This document shows, piece after piece, positions 17,983 to 26,352 of a DNA stretch of 64,000 bases. The notes under the pieces are model-generated. The model did not search any database. It was not told where the DNA came from and worked only from the letters and a program-made list of their open reading frames with translations. Position 1 is the stretch's first letter; each line of letters starts with the position of its first letter. The position numbers and the translations under genes are program-made. Source of the stretch: an uncultured Saprospiraceae bacterium (GTDB lineage Bacteria > Bacteroidota > Bacteroidia > Chitinophagales > Saprospiraceae). Location: assembly GCA_937139495.1 (NCBI GenBank), contig CAKZQC010000041.1, positions 1 through 64,000 of the forward strand. The letters are read 5' to 3'.

Positions 17983-19044
17983 CTATTTTTCGCTAGCATC
18001 TACTGCTTCGGCAGTTTCCTCCTCAACTTCGTCTCCACCAGTCAATTTAGCACGGATTTTAGCTTCAATCTCGTTGGCTACTTCAGGATTATCCATCATA
18101 AACTGCTTGGCAGCTTCCCGTCCTTGAGCTACTTTGGTTTCGCCATAGCTATACCAAGCACCACTTTTGTTGACAATATCGAACTCTACGCCCAAATCGA
18201 CCACTTCACCACTTTTGGAAATACCTTCTCCATACATGATATCGAACTCAGCGATACGAAATGGCGGAGCCAATTTATTTTTGACGATTTTAACTTTGAC
18301 GTGGTTACCGATTACGGCACCTTCTCTATTTTTGAGTGCTCCACCCGAACGACGAATGTCTAAACGCTGAGAAGCATAAAATTTAAGTGCATTACCACCA
18401 GTAGTTGTTTCGGGGTTACCGAACATAACACCAATTTTTTCACGCAACTGATTGATAAAGATACAGCAGCAGTTCGCTTTGCCAATAGCTGAAGTCAATT
18501 TACGCATGGCTTGCGACATCAATCGAGCTTGTAGCCCCATTTTAGAATCTCCCATTTCTCCTTCTATCTCTGCACGAGGTACCAAGGCGGCAACAGAATC
18601 CACTACAATAATATCAACCGCACCAGAGCGAATCAAATTTTCGGCAATTTCTAATGCTTGCTCTCCAAAGTCAGGTTGAGAGAAAATAAGTTCATCTACA
18701 TTGACACCCAAACTTTCGGCATAATAGCGATCAAAAGCATGTTCTGCATCAATAAAAGCGGCAATACCACCTGCTTTTTGGCATTCTGCAATAGCATGAA
18801 TAGCAATAGTCGTTTTTCCAGAAGATTCAGGACCATAAATTTCTACGATACGTCCTTTGGCAAAACCATTGGTACCCAAGCAAACATCAAGGGCAATGGA
18901 GCCAGTAGAAATAGCATCTACTTTAACAACAGGCTTGTCGCCTAAACGCATCACAGAACCTGCACCGTAGGTTTTTTTGAGGCGATCGAGTGTTGTTTGT
19001 AATGCTTTTAGTTTGTTATCTTGTTCAGAATTCTTTTTAGCCAT
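17983..19044 (-). CDS. recA: Recombinase RecA
   Basis: ATP-dependent strand-exchange protein and SOS co-protease. Seen: Walker A GPESSGKTT near residue 70, the IDAEHAFD segment, Walker B DIIVVDSVAAL, loop 2 around NPETTTGGNALKFYASQRLDIRR, and an acidic C-terminal tail (GGDEVEEETAEAVDASEK). The 353 residues are standard. Its promoter lies 90 bases upstream and it converges with marC at a terminator. Confidence 0.98.
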   Translation of the reverse strand: MAKKNSEQDNKLKALQTTLDRLKKTYGAGSVMRLGDKPVVKVDAISTGSIALDVCLGTNGFAKGRIVEIYGPESSGKTTIAIHAIAECQKAGGIAAFIDAEHAFDRYYAESLGVNVDELIFSQPDFGEQALEIAENLIRSGAVDIIVVDSVAALVPRAEIEGEMGDSKMGLQARLMSQAMRKLTSAIGKANCCCIFINQLREKIGVMFGNPETTTGGNALKFYASQRLDIRRSGGALKNREGAVIGNHVKVKIVKNKLAPPFRIAEFDIMYGEGISKSGEVVDLGVEFDIVNKSGAWYSYGETKVAQGREAAKQFMMDNPEVANEIEAKIRAKLTGGDEVEEETAEAVDASEK

Positions 19045-19133
19045 GGTATCTAGTTCAATTTTAGTTAGGATTGAGAATCAATAAAAAGTTGTAAAACATT
19101 TTGTTTTTGTAAGTGTATTTGTCAAGTACAATG

Positions 19134-19164
19134 CAAATATAAGCCTAAAATTTACACTTTGCAA
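19134..19164 (-). promoter_or_regulatory. recA promoter
   Basis: On the minus strand TTG (19162-19164), 20 bases, then TATATTTG (19134-19141). Both boxes and spacing match the Bacteroidota sigma factor consensus. The leader to the recA ATG would be about 85 bases. I do not recognise a LexA-type operator. Confidence 0.6.
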
Positions 19165-19308
19165 GTATGTGTAGCAAAAAAAGTATACTTTTTGCAAAAA
19201 AATGTTTCAACATAATGTTTTTAGGTGAAATTAGTGCATCTTTTTGTTTTATTAGGTGTGTGTGTAGCTTTTCGCAAAAAACAATATTCTGTAATTGTGC
19301 GGCTAGTT

Positions 19309-19342
19309 TTGAACAACTTATTCTTAAAGTACATTAATTTTG
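19309..19342 (+). promoter_or_regulatory. Possible promoter of the DUF4837 gene
   Basis: TAATTTTG (19335-19342) fits TAnnTTTG and a TTG lies 23 bases upstream (19309-19311). The spacing is three bases longer than in the best promoters here, and the leader would be about 130 bases, so support is moderate. Confidence 0.35.
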
Positions 19343-19478
19343 TAGCACTTAGACAACTTTTAACAGACAAATTGCATCTTTGTTGTTAGGCAGGCAGTGC
19401 TAATCTGTTTAGCCGAACTGGCAGAATTAATCATTATTAAAGGTAAATAACTTAGAACCGAATCAATTATAAAGCATT

Positions 19479-20564
19479 ATGCGAATAAAATCATGTTGGA
19501 ATATTTTGTGGTGGGGCAGTCTATTGCTATTGTTTAGCAGCTGTACTCAAGAGATGAGTGACAAATTTGAGGTCACTCCCGATGCCTACGGCAAACCAAA
19601 TAATATCATGTTGGTCACCGACCAATATAATTGGGAAACGACAATTGGGGATTCTTTTCGAGTCAATTTTGAAGCACTCTATCCAGTCACTCCCCAACCA
19701 GAGTTTATCTATGATATTAGATACACAAAGCCGACCGATTTTGAAGGCGTCAAAATCTACAGAACCAACCGTGCTATTATTATATTGGCGGCACTAGACG
19801 ATACCAACGATAAAGCAGCAAAAATAATAAGGGAAGCCATCGGAGAGAAAAATGTAGCACGCGCTACGACCGACCCCAAGTATAGAATGGCAGTCCACAA
19901 CAACCGCTGGGCAACTGACCAAATTGTGGTCTATTGGTTTGCACCCAATAGGAGCGAACTGCTCAAAACCGTGCAAGAGGATTACCAGAAGGTGATGTCT
20001 GTTTTCGACAAAGCCGATGCCGAACTGTATTTGCAACAAATATATACCCCTGGGCAAAACCTAGAAGTAGGGGCTATCTTGCGAGATTCTTTTCAGCTCA
20101 ACCTCAAAATACCGAAAGCCTACACGATGGCACATAAGGATTCTACGACTATGTGGTTGCGCCGAGAAACCGACAAGATTAGTAGCAATATTTTTATTCA
20201 TATATTGCCCTACGCAGATTCGACGCTGGCAGTGCCCGAACAGCACAAATATATTCGCAATAAGCTAACGAGAACTTACTTTGCCACTTGGGTCGATAAT
20301 TCGTATATGCAAATCGACGACAGAGTACTACCGATGTATTATCAGCCGATGTTCCTTAACAAAAAGCAAACCTTGCAAGTACGTGGTATTTGGGGTATGG
20401 TCAATGATTTTATGGGCGGTTCGTTTGTGACTTATATGATAGAAGACGAAGCCAATCAGCGAGTGATTTTCTTAGATGGATTTGTACATGCTCCAGGGCA
20501 AAAAAAGCGACCTGAAATGCGTAAACTAGATATTGTTTTTTCTACGCTAGATACTACTAATTAG
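19479..20564 (+). CDS. DUF4837 family lipoprotein
   Basis: Protein of 361 residues with a lipoprotein signal ending LLLLFSSC. The body matches DUF4837, a Bacteroidota-specific family: NNIMLVTDQYNW after the anchor, WATDQIVVYWFAP near 145, GQNLEVGAIL, and a C-terminal RGIWGMVNDFMGG...EDEANQRVIFLDGFVHAPGQ. Function is unknown; it is probably in the periplasm or outer membrane. It stands alone, with a hairpin terminator 28 bases after the stop. Confidence 0.85.
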   Translation: MRIKSCWNILWWGSLLLLFSSCTQEMSDKFEVTPDAYGKPNNIMLVTDQYNWETTIGDSFRVNFEALYPVTPQPEFIYDIRYTKPTDFEGVKIYRTNRAIIILAALDDTNDKAAKIIREAIGEKNVARATTDPKYRMAVHNNRWATDQIVVYWFAPNRSELLKTVQEDYQKVMSVFDKADAELYLQQIYTPGQNLEVGAILRDSFQLNLKIPKAYTMAHKDSTTMWLRRETDKISSNIFIHILPYADSTLAVPEQHKYIRNKLTRTYFATWVDNSYMQIDDRVLPMYYQPMFLNKKQTLQVRGIWGMVNDFMGGSFVTYMIEDEANQRVIFLDGFVHAPGQKKRPEMRKLDIVFSTLDTTN

Positions 20565-20591
20565 GTGTAGAAATAAACGGAAATAAAACGG

Positions 20592-20625
20592 CACGATACC
20601 ACTATTTTGAGGTGTCGTGTTTTTT
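20592..20625 (+). terminator. Terminator after the DUF4837 gene
   Basis: CACGATACC (20592-20600) pairs with GGTGTCGTG (20611-20619), one G-T pair, then TTTTTT. This is a standard intrinsic terminator. Confidence 0.75.
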
Positions 20626-20740
20626 GTTAAAATTGAACAAAAAATCTTTTAAAAAAGTCCTACATTTTTTGTATTTTTACAACCAAACGAACTATCTTCT
20701 GTTTTGAAGATATAATTATAAGAAAACTAAAAGACAATAA

Positions 20741-22069
20741 ATGGATATTTTAAAGCAAAAGTTCCAAGAAAAAGCAGAGGCTTTGTTCAAGGAAAATAGA
20801 GCGATGCTCAAGGAGAATGGTGATATGGTAATTGATCAAACCACTATTAGCCAAGTATTTGGGGGCATGCGTGGAATGAAAAGTATGATATGGGAAACTT
20901 CTGAATTGGATGCTTTTGAAGGTATCCGTTTTAGAGGAAACTCTATCCGTCAATTGCGTAAGCTGTTGCCGAAAGTAGAAGGTGGAAAAGAGCCGCTACC
21001 AGAAGGACTATTTTGGTTGATGTTGGTCGGTGAAATCCCTAGCAAACGCGAAGCGACTTGGTTGGGCGAGGAGTGGAAAAAACGTGCAGAAGTACCAAAG
21101 CACACGTTTACGATGTTAGATGCACTTCCTATTGATACACACCCGATGACTCAGTTTAGCACGGCTATTTTGTCTATGCAGACAGAAAGTATCTTTGCTC
21201 AACGTTATGCAGAGGGTATCAACAAAAAAGATTATTGGGATGCATACTATGAAGATAGTATGAACCTATTGGCTCGCTTACCTCGCGTAGCAGCTTATAT
21301 TTACCGCAGAACGTACCGCAATGGCGAACATATTGAGCCAAATCCAGAATTGGATTGGGGTGCTAACTTTGCACACATGTTGGGCGTTACAGACAATCCT
21401 GATTTCTTGTCTTTGATGCGTTTGTACTTGACGATTCATGCTGACCACGAAGGTGGTAATGCTTCTGCTCACACGACTCACTTGGTAGGTTCTACTTTGG
21501 CAGATCCTTACTATTCTTTGTCTGCTGGTATGAATGCTTTGGCAGGACCGTTGCACGGTTTGGCTAACCAAGAGGTCATCAAGTGGATTTTGGGTATGGT
21601 AGAAGATTTGGGAACCGATACACCATCAAACGACCAAATTACGGATTATATCAACAAGACACTTTCTGAAGGAAAAGTAATACCTGGATATGGACACGCT
21701 GTATTGCGTCAAGCAGATCCACGTTATATGGCTCAACGTATCTTCGCAGAAGATTACATTGACAATGACCCAATCGTCAGTATCGTATGGAAATTGTTCA
21801 ATATTGTGCCACCATTATTGCACGACCTCGGTAAGGTGAAAAACCCTTGGCCAAACGTAGATGCGCACTCTGGAGCATTATTGATGCACTATGGCATGAA
21901 AGACTTTGGTTTCTACACAGTATTGTTCGGAGTTTCTCGCGCAATGGGTGTGCTAGCTGCAGGAGTTTGGTCTAGAGCATTGGGTATGCCATTGGAGCGT
22001 CCTAAGTCTTTGACGTCATTGGCTGTCAAGCAAATCATAGAAAAATCAACTAGCAACACTAAAGACTAA
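20741..22069 (+). CDS. gltA: Citrate synthase, mitochondrial-like type
   Basis: Condenses acetyl-CoA with oxaloacetate in the citric acid cycle. The 442 residues follow the animal mitochondrial enzyme more closely than the E. coli type: GGMRGMKSMIWETSELD, EGIRFRGNSI, GLFWLMLVGEIP, HPMTQFSTAI, DHEGGNASAHTTHLVGS and AGPLHGLANQEV are all recognisable, with the catalytic His in PLHGLANQ and in PGYGHAVLR and the Asp in NVDAHSG. There is no targeting peptide, so it is cytoplasmic. The gene is monocistronic with a downstream terminator. Confidence 0.95.
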   Translation: MDILKQKFQEKAEALFKENRAMLKENGDMVIDQTTISQVFGGMRGMKSMIWETSELDAFEGIRFRGNSIRQLRKLLPKVEGGKEPLPEGLFWLMLVGEIPSKREATWLGEEWKKRAEVPKHTFTMLDALPIDTHPMTQFSTAILSMQTESIFAQRYAEGINKKDYWDAYYEDSMNLLARLPRVAAYIYRRTYRNGEHIEPNPELDWGANFAHMLGVTDNPDFLSLMRLYLTIHADHEGGNASAHTTHLVGSTLADPYYSLSAGMNALAGPLHGLANQEVIKWILGMVEDLGTDTPSNDQITDYINKTLSEGKVIPGYGHAVLRQADPRYMAQRIFAEDYIDNDPIVSIVWKLFNIVPPLLHDLGKVKNPWPNVDAHSGALLMHYGMKDFGFYTVLFGVSRAMGVLAAGVWSRALGMPLERPKSLTSLAVKQIIEKSTSNTKD

Positions 22070-22097
22070 TTTATTTTTAGCTAGGGCTACTATACAA

Positions 22098-22138
22098 GGG
22101 CAGTTACTTCTTTCAGTTGGAGTAGCTGCCCTTTTTTT
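22098..22138 (+). terminator. Terminator after citrate synthase
   Basis: GGGCAGTTACT (from 22098) pairs with AGTAGCTGCCC (ending 22131) with one mismatch, followed by seven T residues. It ends the citrate synthase transcript. Confidence 0.7.
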
Positions 22139-22196
22139 GTATCTTTAGTAACTTCTAGTAAAAGGACTGTTTTTTAGTATTCCCAAAATCCTCAGC

Positions 22197-23261
22197 ATGA
22201 ACAAAAAAGACTTAACCAACTCCGATATACATCGTCAGAATATTATCAATAATGACTATGCGATTGCGGAGATTCAGCAACAAGTAGCTCTAGAAGGTAT
22301 CTTGATAGACGGCACTTGGTGGTACACCAAAAAGCAGGTCGCCGCTTTCTATGAAGTAGATGAACGGACAATCAATCGCTACCTCAAAAATCATGGGGAA
22401 GAATTGAAACAAAATGGCTATCAATTATTAGAAGGCTATAAACTGCATCAGTTTAAAGTAAACTATAAAAAAACACTTAAAAGTTCTGGTAAGGACATCA
22501 ATGTCCTTACCACGAATGAAGCTATTCTAAAACGATTAGATAAGATTTCTACGTTAGGGATTTTTAGTTTCAAATCGTTTCTAAATATAGGAATGTTGTT
22601 AACCGAAAGTGCCGCTGCCAAAGAATTGCGTTCCTTGATGTTGAATATTGTATTGGATGTGTTTCATCAAAAACTAGGTGGCAAAACTACCTATATCAAT
22701 CAGTCGGAAGAGCAATTTTTGGATAGTGCAACAAGGGAGTTTAATTATAGGAAAGTGTTTACAGATGCTTTGGGAGAGCATATTTTAGCGAATAAATTTA
22801 AGTATGCTCATTTTACAGACCTTATTTACAAAAGCATTTTTAGAGAAGATGCTAAAGAGTACAAACAAATCTTAAAGCTAGACATTAAAGCTACGGTCAA
22901 AGATACGCTCTATTCGGAAGTACTTGATTTGGTAGCAAGTTATGAAAATGGCTTCGCTGATGAATTAGAAAAAGCAGCCAAAACTAAGGGCAGCCCTTTG
23001 ACTATGTCAGAAGCTAGAACCTTATTTGTTGATTTCGAGTCTCGAAATCAATCTTTGTTGTTGCCACTAGTCGAAAAAGCACGCACCTTGATGGCGAGTA
23101 GAGATATGGTTTTTAGAGATGCTTTGCATTTTAAATTAGAAAAATACATTAAAGCAATTGACCAACAAGAATTTGATAAATTTTTGGGCGAAAAAAGTGA
23201 ACAAATACGACAAGTTATAGAAGAAAATATTGATGTGTACAAACGTCTAAAAGACCGATAA
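22197..23261 (+). CDS. RhuM/KilA-N-like DNA-binding protein paired with Doc
   Basis: Protein of 354 residues. The N-terminal part (about 25-90) contains WWYTKKQVAAFYEVDERTINRYLKNH, a DNA-binding helix-turn-helix of the kind in RhuM-like virulence proteins, followed by a region related to that family (LTTNEAILKRLDK; IFSFKSFLNIGMLLTES). The C-terminal half is a helical domain of unknown role, rich in Lys and Glu. Its stop is separated by one base from the doc start, so the two are translationally coupled. By position it may act as the antitoxin or regulator; it does not look like the usual Phd. No [ST]xxxE[GN] Fic-inhibitory motif is obvious. Family call is by eye. Confidence 0.65.
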   Translation: MNKKDLTNSDIHRQNIINNDYAIAEIQQQVALEGILIDGTWWYTKKQVAAFYEVDERTINRYLKNHGEELKQNGYQLLEGYKLHQFKVNYKKTLKSSGKDINVLTTNEAILKRLDKISTLGIFSFKSFLNIGMLLTESAAAKELRSLMLNIVLDVFHQKLGGKTTYINQSEEQFLDSATREFNYRKVFTDALGEHILANKFKYAHFTDLIYKSIFREDAKEYKQILKLDIKATVKDTLYSEVLDLVASYENGFADELEKAAKTKGSPLTMSEARTLFVDFESRNQSLLLPLVEKARTLMASRDMVFRDALHFKLEKYIKAIDQQEFDKFLGEKSEQIRQVIEENIDVYKRLKDR

Positions 23262-23262
23262 G

Positions 23263-23706
23263 ATGAATTTGAAATACATATCCATACAGCAAGCAATAGC
23301 AGCTCAAATCCAAATAATAGAAGATTCTGGTGGTTTGGCAGGTATCAAAAACCAAGGTTTATTAGAAAGTGTTTTAGAGCATATTCAGAATGATTTGTAT
23401 TACCCTTCCTTTGAGGGGAAATTGACTCATTTAGTGTTTTCTATCAATAAAAACCATGCGTTTAATGATGGAAATAAACGAAGTAGTATTGCCTTGGGGT
23501 CTTATTTCTTGTTAGTCAATGGATTTGAATACTGCATCAAAAAATTTACGGAGGACATGGAAAATATTGCAGTATATGTTGCTGACAATATTATTGATAA
23601 GGATTTGTTAGCACAGGTTATTTTTTCCATTATCAATGAAGACGAATATAACGAATCCCTACAATTGGAACTAATTGAAGTAATGACTCAAGCCACCACC
23701 ACCTAA
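23263..23706 (+). CDS. doc: Doc-type Fic family toxin
   Basis: Protein of 147 residues with the Doc version of the Fic motif, HAFNDGNKRSS, at residues 65-75. The Lys in place of the Gly of AMP-adding Fic enzymes is characteristic of Doc, which phosphorylates elongation factor Tu and stops translation. The helical bundle with GLAGIKNQGLLESVLEH in front is typical of the family. All catalytic residues visible by eye are present, so it should be active. It follows the RhuM-like gene with a one-base spacer. The predicted target, EF-Tu, is encoded at 59 kb here. Confidence 0.85.
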   Translation: MNLKYISIQQAIAAQIQIIEDSGGLAGIKNQGLLESVLEHIQNDLYYPSFEGKLTHLVFSINKNHAFNDGNKRSSIALGSYFLLVNGFEYCIKKFTEDMENIAVYVADNIIDKDLLAQVIFSIINEDEYNESLQLELIEVMTQATTT

Positions 23707-23814
23707 AAAAAAGTTCCACCACCCTAAATATTCTTTTGTCATTTTACGAACGTAGATTAAACCTTTATCCTCATCAGCCGTCCTATGTGTTTACCACACA
23801 AAAAAAACTATCTG

Positions 23815-26190
23815 ATGAAATTACTGATTTGCTGCTTTATAGGCTGCTTACTAAGTTCTTTTTCTTCCGTTGCTCAACAGAGTAAAGGTATTTTAATAAC
23901 AGGAAAAGTAATTGAGCAACAAAGCCAACAACCCCTCGAATTTGCTACCGTCAAGGTTGCACACATACAAACCAAAGCCATTATCAAAGTGGCAATTACG
24001 GACGAAGAAGGTAAATTTGAAATCCGAGTAGATTCCAATAACTTTTCTGTCGAAGTTACTTTCATTGGCTTTGAAGATAAAGTAGTAGATTTACCGTCAA
24101 ACATCAAAGATAAACTGGATTTGGGTACGATTGAGCTATCGACCGATAGCAAAACATTTGAAGATATTGTCGTCATTGGCGAGAAATCGCAGATGGAATT
24201 TAAGCTCGACAAAAAAGTATTCAATGTAGGTAAAGACCTTAGTTCTGCTGGTGGTAGTGCCTTAGATGTACTCAATAATGTACCTTCGGTCAATGTCGAT
24301 ATAGAAGGTGAAATTAGCCTGAGAGGAGCTACTGGTGTACAGGTACTTATCAATGGAAAACCATCGGTATTGGCAAGTGATGGAAGCAATGCTTTGGGTA
24401 CGATTACGGCAGATATGATTGACAAAGTCGAGGTCGTAACCAACCCTTCTGCCAAGTACGATGCCGAAGGAACGGCAGGTATTATCAATATTGTCCTTAA
24501 GAAAGAAGAACGCAAAGGGCTCAACGGAGCGGTTTCGCTCAATACGGGTTACCCACACAATCACAGTGTTGGTTTTAGTCTCAATCGACGCACCGAAAAA
24601 TTCAATTTGTTTAGCCAAGCGGGAGCGGGTTATCGTTCATTGCCTCGTATTAGTGATAACATCAATGAGGATAGAACCAATGGAAGAACGATTTTGAGCG
24701 ATGGTTTGGAGTACCGCAATGAATTGTTCTTCAATGCACTGCTAGGAGCGGATTATCATATCAACAAGCGAAATGTGATTACCCTTTCGGGGAATTTTGC
24801 ATACGAAATAGAAAGCCAGCCTTCTCGTACCAATTTCACAGAATTGAACAGCGATAATGACATCGTTTCGGAATGGTACCGAACCGAAACCACAACAGCC
24901 AACAACCCCAAAGGTCAATACGAATTGGTGTACAGAGGTGAATTTAAAGATAATAAAGAACATACTTTACAGATTAGTACTTTAGGTAACTTTTTTAGCA
25001 AAGTACAATCGTCAGAGTTTCAGAATACGACTACTTTGGGCAGCCGTTCCGATGAGTTGCAAAACACCAATACCACCTTTAGCGAAGCTAAATATACTTT
25101 TCAGGTGGATTACGTTAAGCCATTTTCTGAGCGAATCAAAATGGAGTTAGGTGGACAATATGTGATTCAAGATATTAGCAATGATTTTGCCGTTTCGGAT
25201 TTTGTCAATAATGAATGGCAGGCGAATAATGGGTTGACTAACGTATTTGAGTACGACCAAAAAGTATTGGCATTTTATGCCACGGGGTCTTACGAATACA
25301 AAAAATGGGGCATTAAGATAGGGGCAAGACTGGAACATACTGACCTAAAAACATTATTGGTCAATACCAATGAAGAAAACAAACAAAATTATATCAATCT
25401 ATTTCCGAGTGCACATACGTCGTATAAGTTTAGCGATAAATTTTCGATGCAAGCAGGATATTCCAAACGAATATTTAGACCAAGATTGTGGGATTTGAAT
25501 CCGTTTTTCAATATTCGTAATAACTTTTCTATCCGAGCAGGTAACCCCAATTTGCTACCTGAATTTACCGATTCTTACGAAATTACTGCTATTTATTTGT
25601 TAGATAAAATTTCGTTGAATGCGAGTGTGTACCACCGTTATACCACAGATGTAGTGGAGCGTGTATCGTTCTTTCAGGACAATGTAAATACGACTGTGCC
25701 AATGAATATTGGTACGCGAAATTCGACAGGAGTAGAATTAAATGCCAAATATAGCCCGACCAAATGGTGGACGCTAAATGGAGACTTTAACTACAATTAT
25801 TTTAAAAGAGAAGGTGTTTTTGAGCAGCTAAACTTTGACTTTGCTGCCGACCAGTGGTCAGCCAAATTGACGACTAAATTCAAATTGCCTGCTGATATTG
25901 ACATGGAATTTTCGGGCAATTACAATTCAAAAGTACAGAATGTACAAGGTTATAGAAGCGGATTTTTTGGTGTCAATGCAGGTATTCGCAAAAAGATACT
26001 CAAGGGAAAAGCCGTATTGAGTTTGAGTGTACGAGATATTTTTGCTTCACAAATGAGCGAAATAATTATTGATCAAGCTGATTTTTATAGCTACAGTTAT
26101 GCACAACGTGGACGATTTATTACACTCGGCTTTAGTTATGGATTTGGCAAGGGCGAAGCCATGGAATACTCTGGTAGCCGTCGTCGTTAA
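23815..26190 (+). CDS. Outer membrane beta-barrel (TonB-dependent receptor-like) protein
   Basis: Protein of 791 residues from the ATG at 23815, which sets the signal peptide MKLLICCFIGCLLSSFSSVAQ; the frame continues upstream to 23785. After it come a carboxypeptidase-regulatory-like domain (about 28-115, GKVIEQQSQQPLEFATVKV), a plug domain (about 130-225, GGSALDVLNNVPSVNVD and GTAGIINIVLKK), and a long barrel of alternating strands ending FITLGFSYGFG. This is the OMP_b-brl_3/TonB receptor layout of Bacteroidota; no substrate can be read. No SusD partner lies next to it. The ferrous or peptide roles of relatives cannot be assigned. Confidence 0.85.
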   Translation: MKLLICCFIGCLLSSFSSVAQQSKGILITGKVIEQQSQQPLEFATVKVAHIQTKAIIKVAITDEEGKFEIRVDSNNFSVEVTFIGFEDKVVDLPSNIKDKLDLGTIELSTDSKTFEDIVVIGEKSQMEFKLDKKVFNVGKDLSSAGGSALDVLNNVPSVNVDIEGEISLRGATGVQVLINGKPSVLASDGSNALGTITADMIDKVEVVTNPSAKYDAEGTAGIINIVLKKEERKGLNGAVSLNTGYPHNHSVGFSLNRRTEKFNLFSQAGAGYRSLPRISDNINEDRTNGRTILSDGLEYRNELFFNALLGADYHINKRNVITLSGNFAYEIESQPSRTNFTELNSDNDIVSEWYRTETTTANNPKGQYELVYRGEFKDNKEHTLQISTLGNFFSKVQSSEFQNTTTLGSRSDELQNTNTTFSEAKYTFQVDYVKPFSERIKMELGGQYVIQDISNDFAVSDFVNNEWQANNGLTNVFEYDQKVLAFYATGSYEYKKWGIKIGARLEHTDLKTLLVNTNEENKQNYINLFPSAHTSYKFSDKFSMQAGYSKRIFRPRLWDLNPFFNIRNNFSIRAGNPNLLPEFTDSYEITAIYLLDKISLNASVYHRYTTDVVERVSFFQDNVNTTVPMNIGTRNSTGVELNAKYSPTKWWTLNGDFNYNYFKREGVFEQLNFDFAADQWSAKLTTKFKLPADIDMEFSGNYNSKVQNVQGYRSGFFGVNAGIRKKILKGKAVLSLSVRDIFASQMSEIIIDQADFYSYSYAQRGRFITLGFSYGFGKGEAMEYSGSRRR

Positions 26191-26278
26191 GGCTCGGATT
26201 AGTAGGTATGAATCTCAAAAAAGTTAAACATTCCTAAATGGGCAAGCAAGTTAGGGCAAAAAAACGTATCTTTAGATA

Positions 26279-26308
26279 CTAAGCCATCGGTCTGTACCGA
26301 TGGCTTAG
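26279..26308. terminator. Hairpin after the receptor gene
   Basis: Perfect 12-bp stem, CTAAGCCATCGG (26279-26290) with CCGATGGCTTAG (26297-26308), loop TCTGTA. No long T-run follows on the + strand, so it is a possible but not typical terminator or RNA-stabilising stem. Confidence 0.5.
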
Positions 26309-26352
26309 CCCTACTTTCTACCTTACTTTTCATCGCAACGACACATCAATAT

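Larger units (their letters stand above)
19045..19478. other. Divergent regulatory region between recA and the DUF4837 gene
   Basis: This 434-base non-coding stretch is AT-rich. It holds a leftward recA promoter (19134-19164) and a weaker rightward one (19309-19342). Runs such as AAAAAAGTATACTTTTT near 19178 give a short palindrome with no known factor. I see no small gene. Confidence 0.5.
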
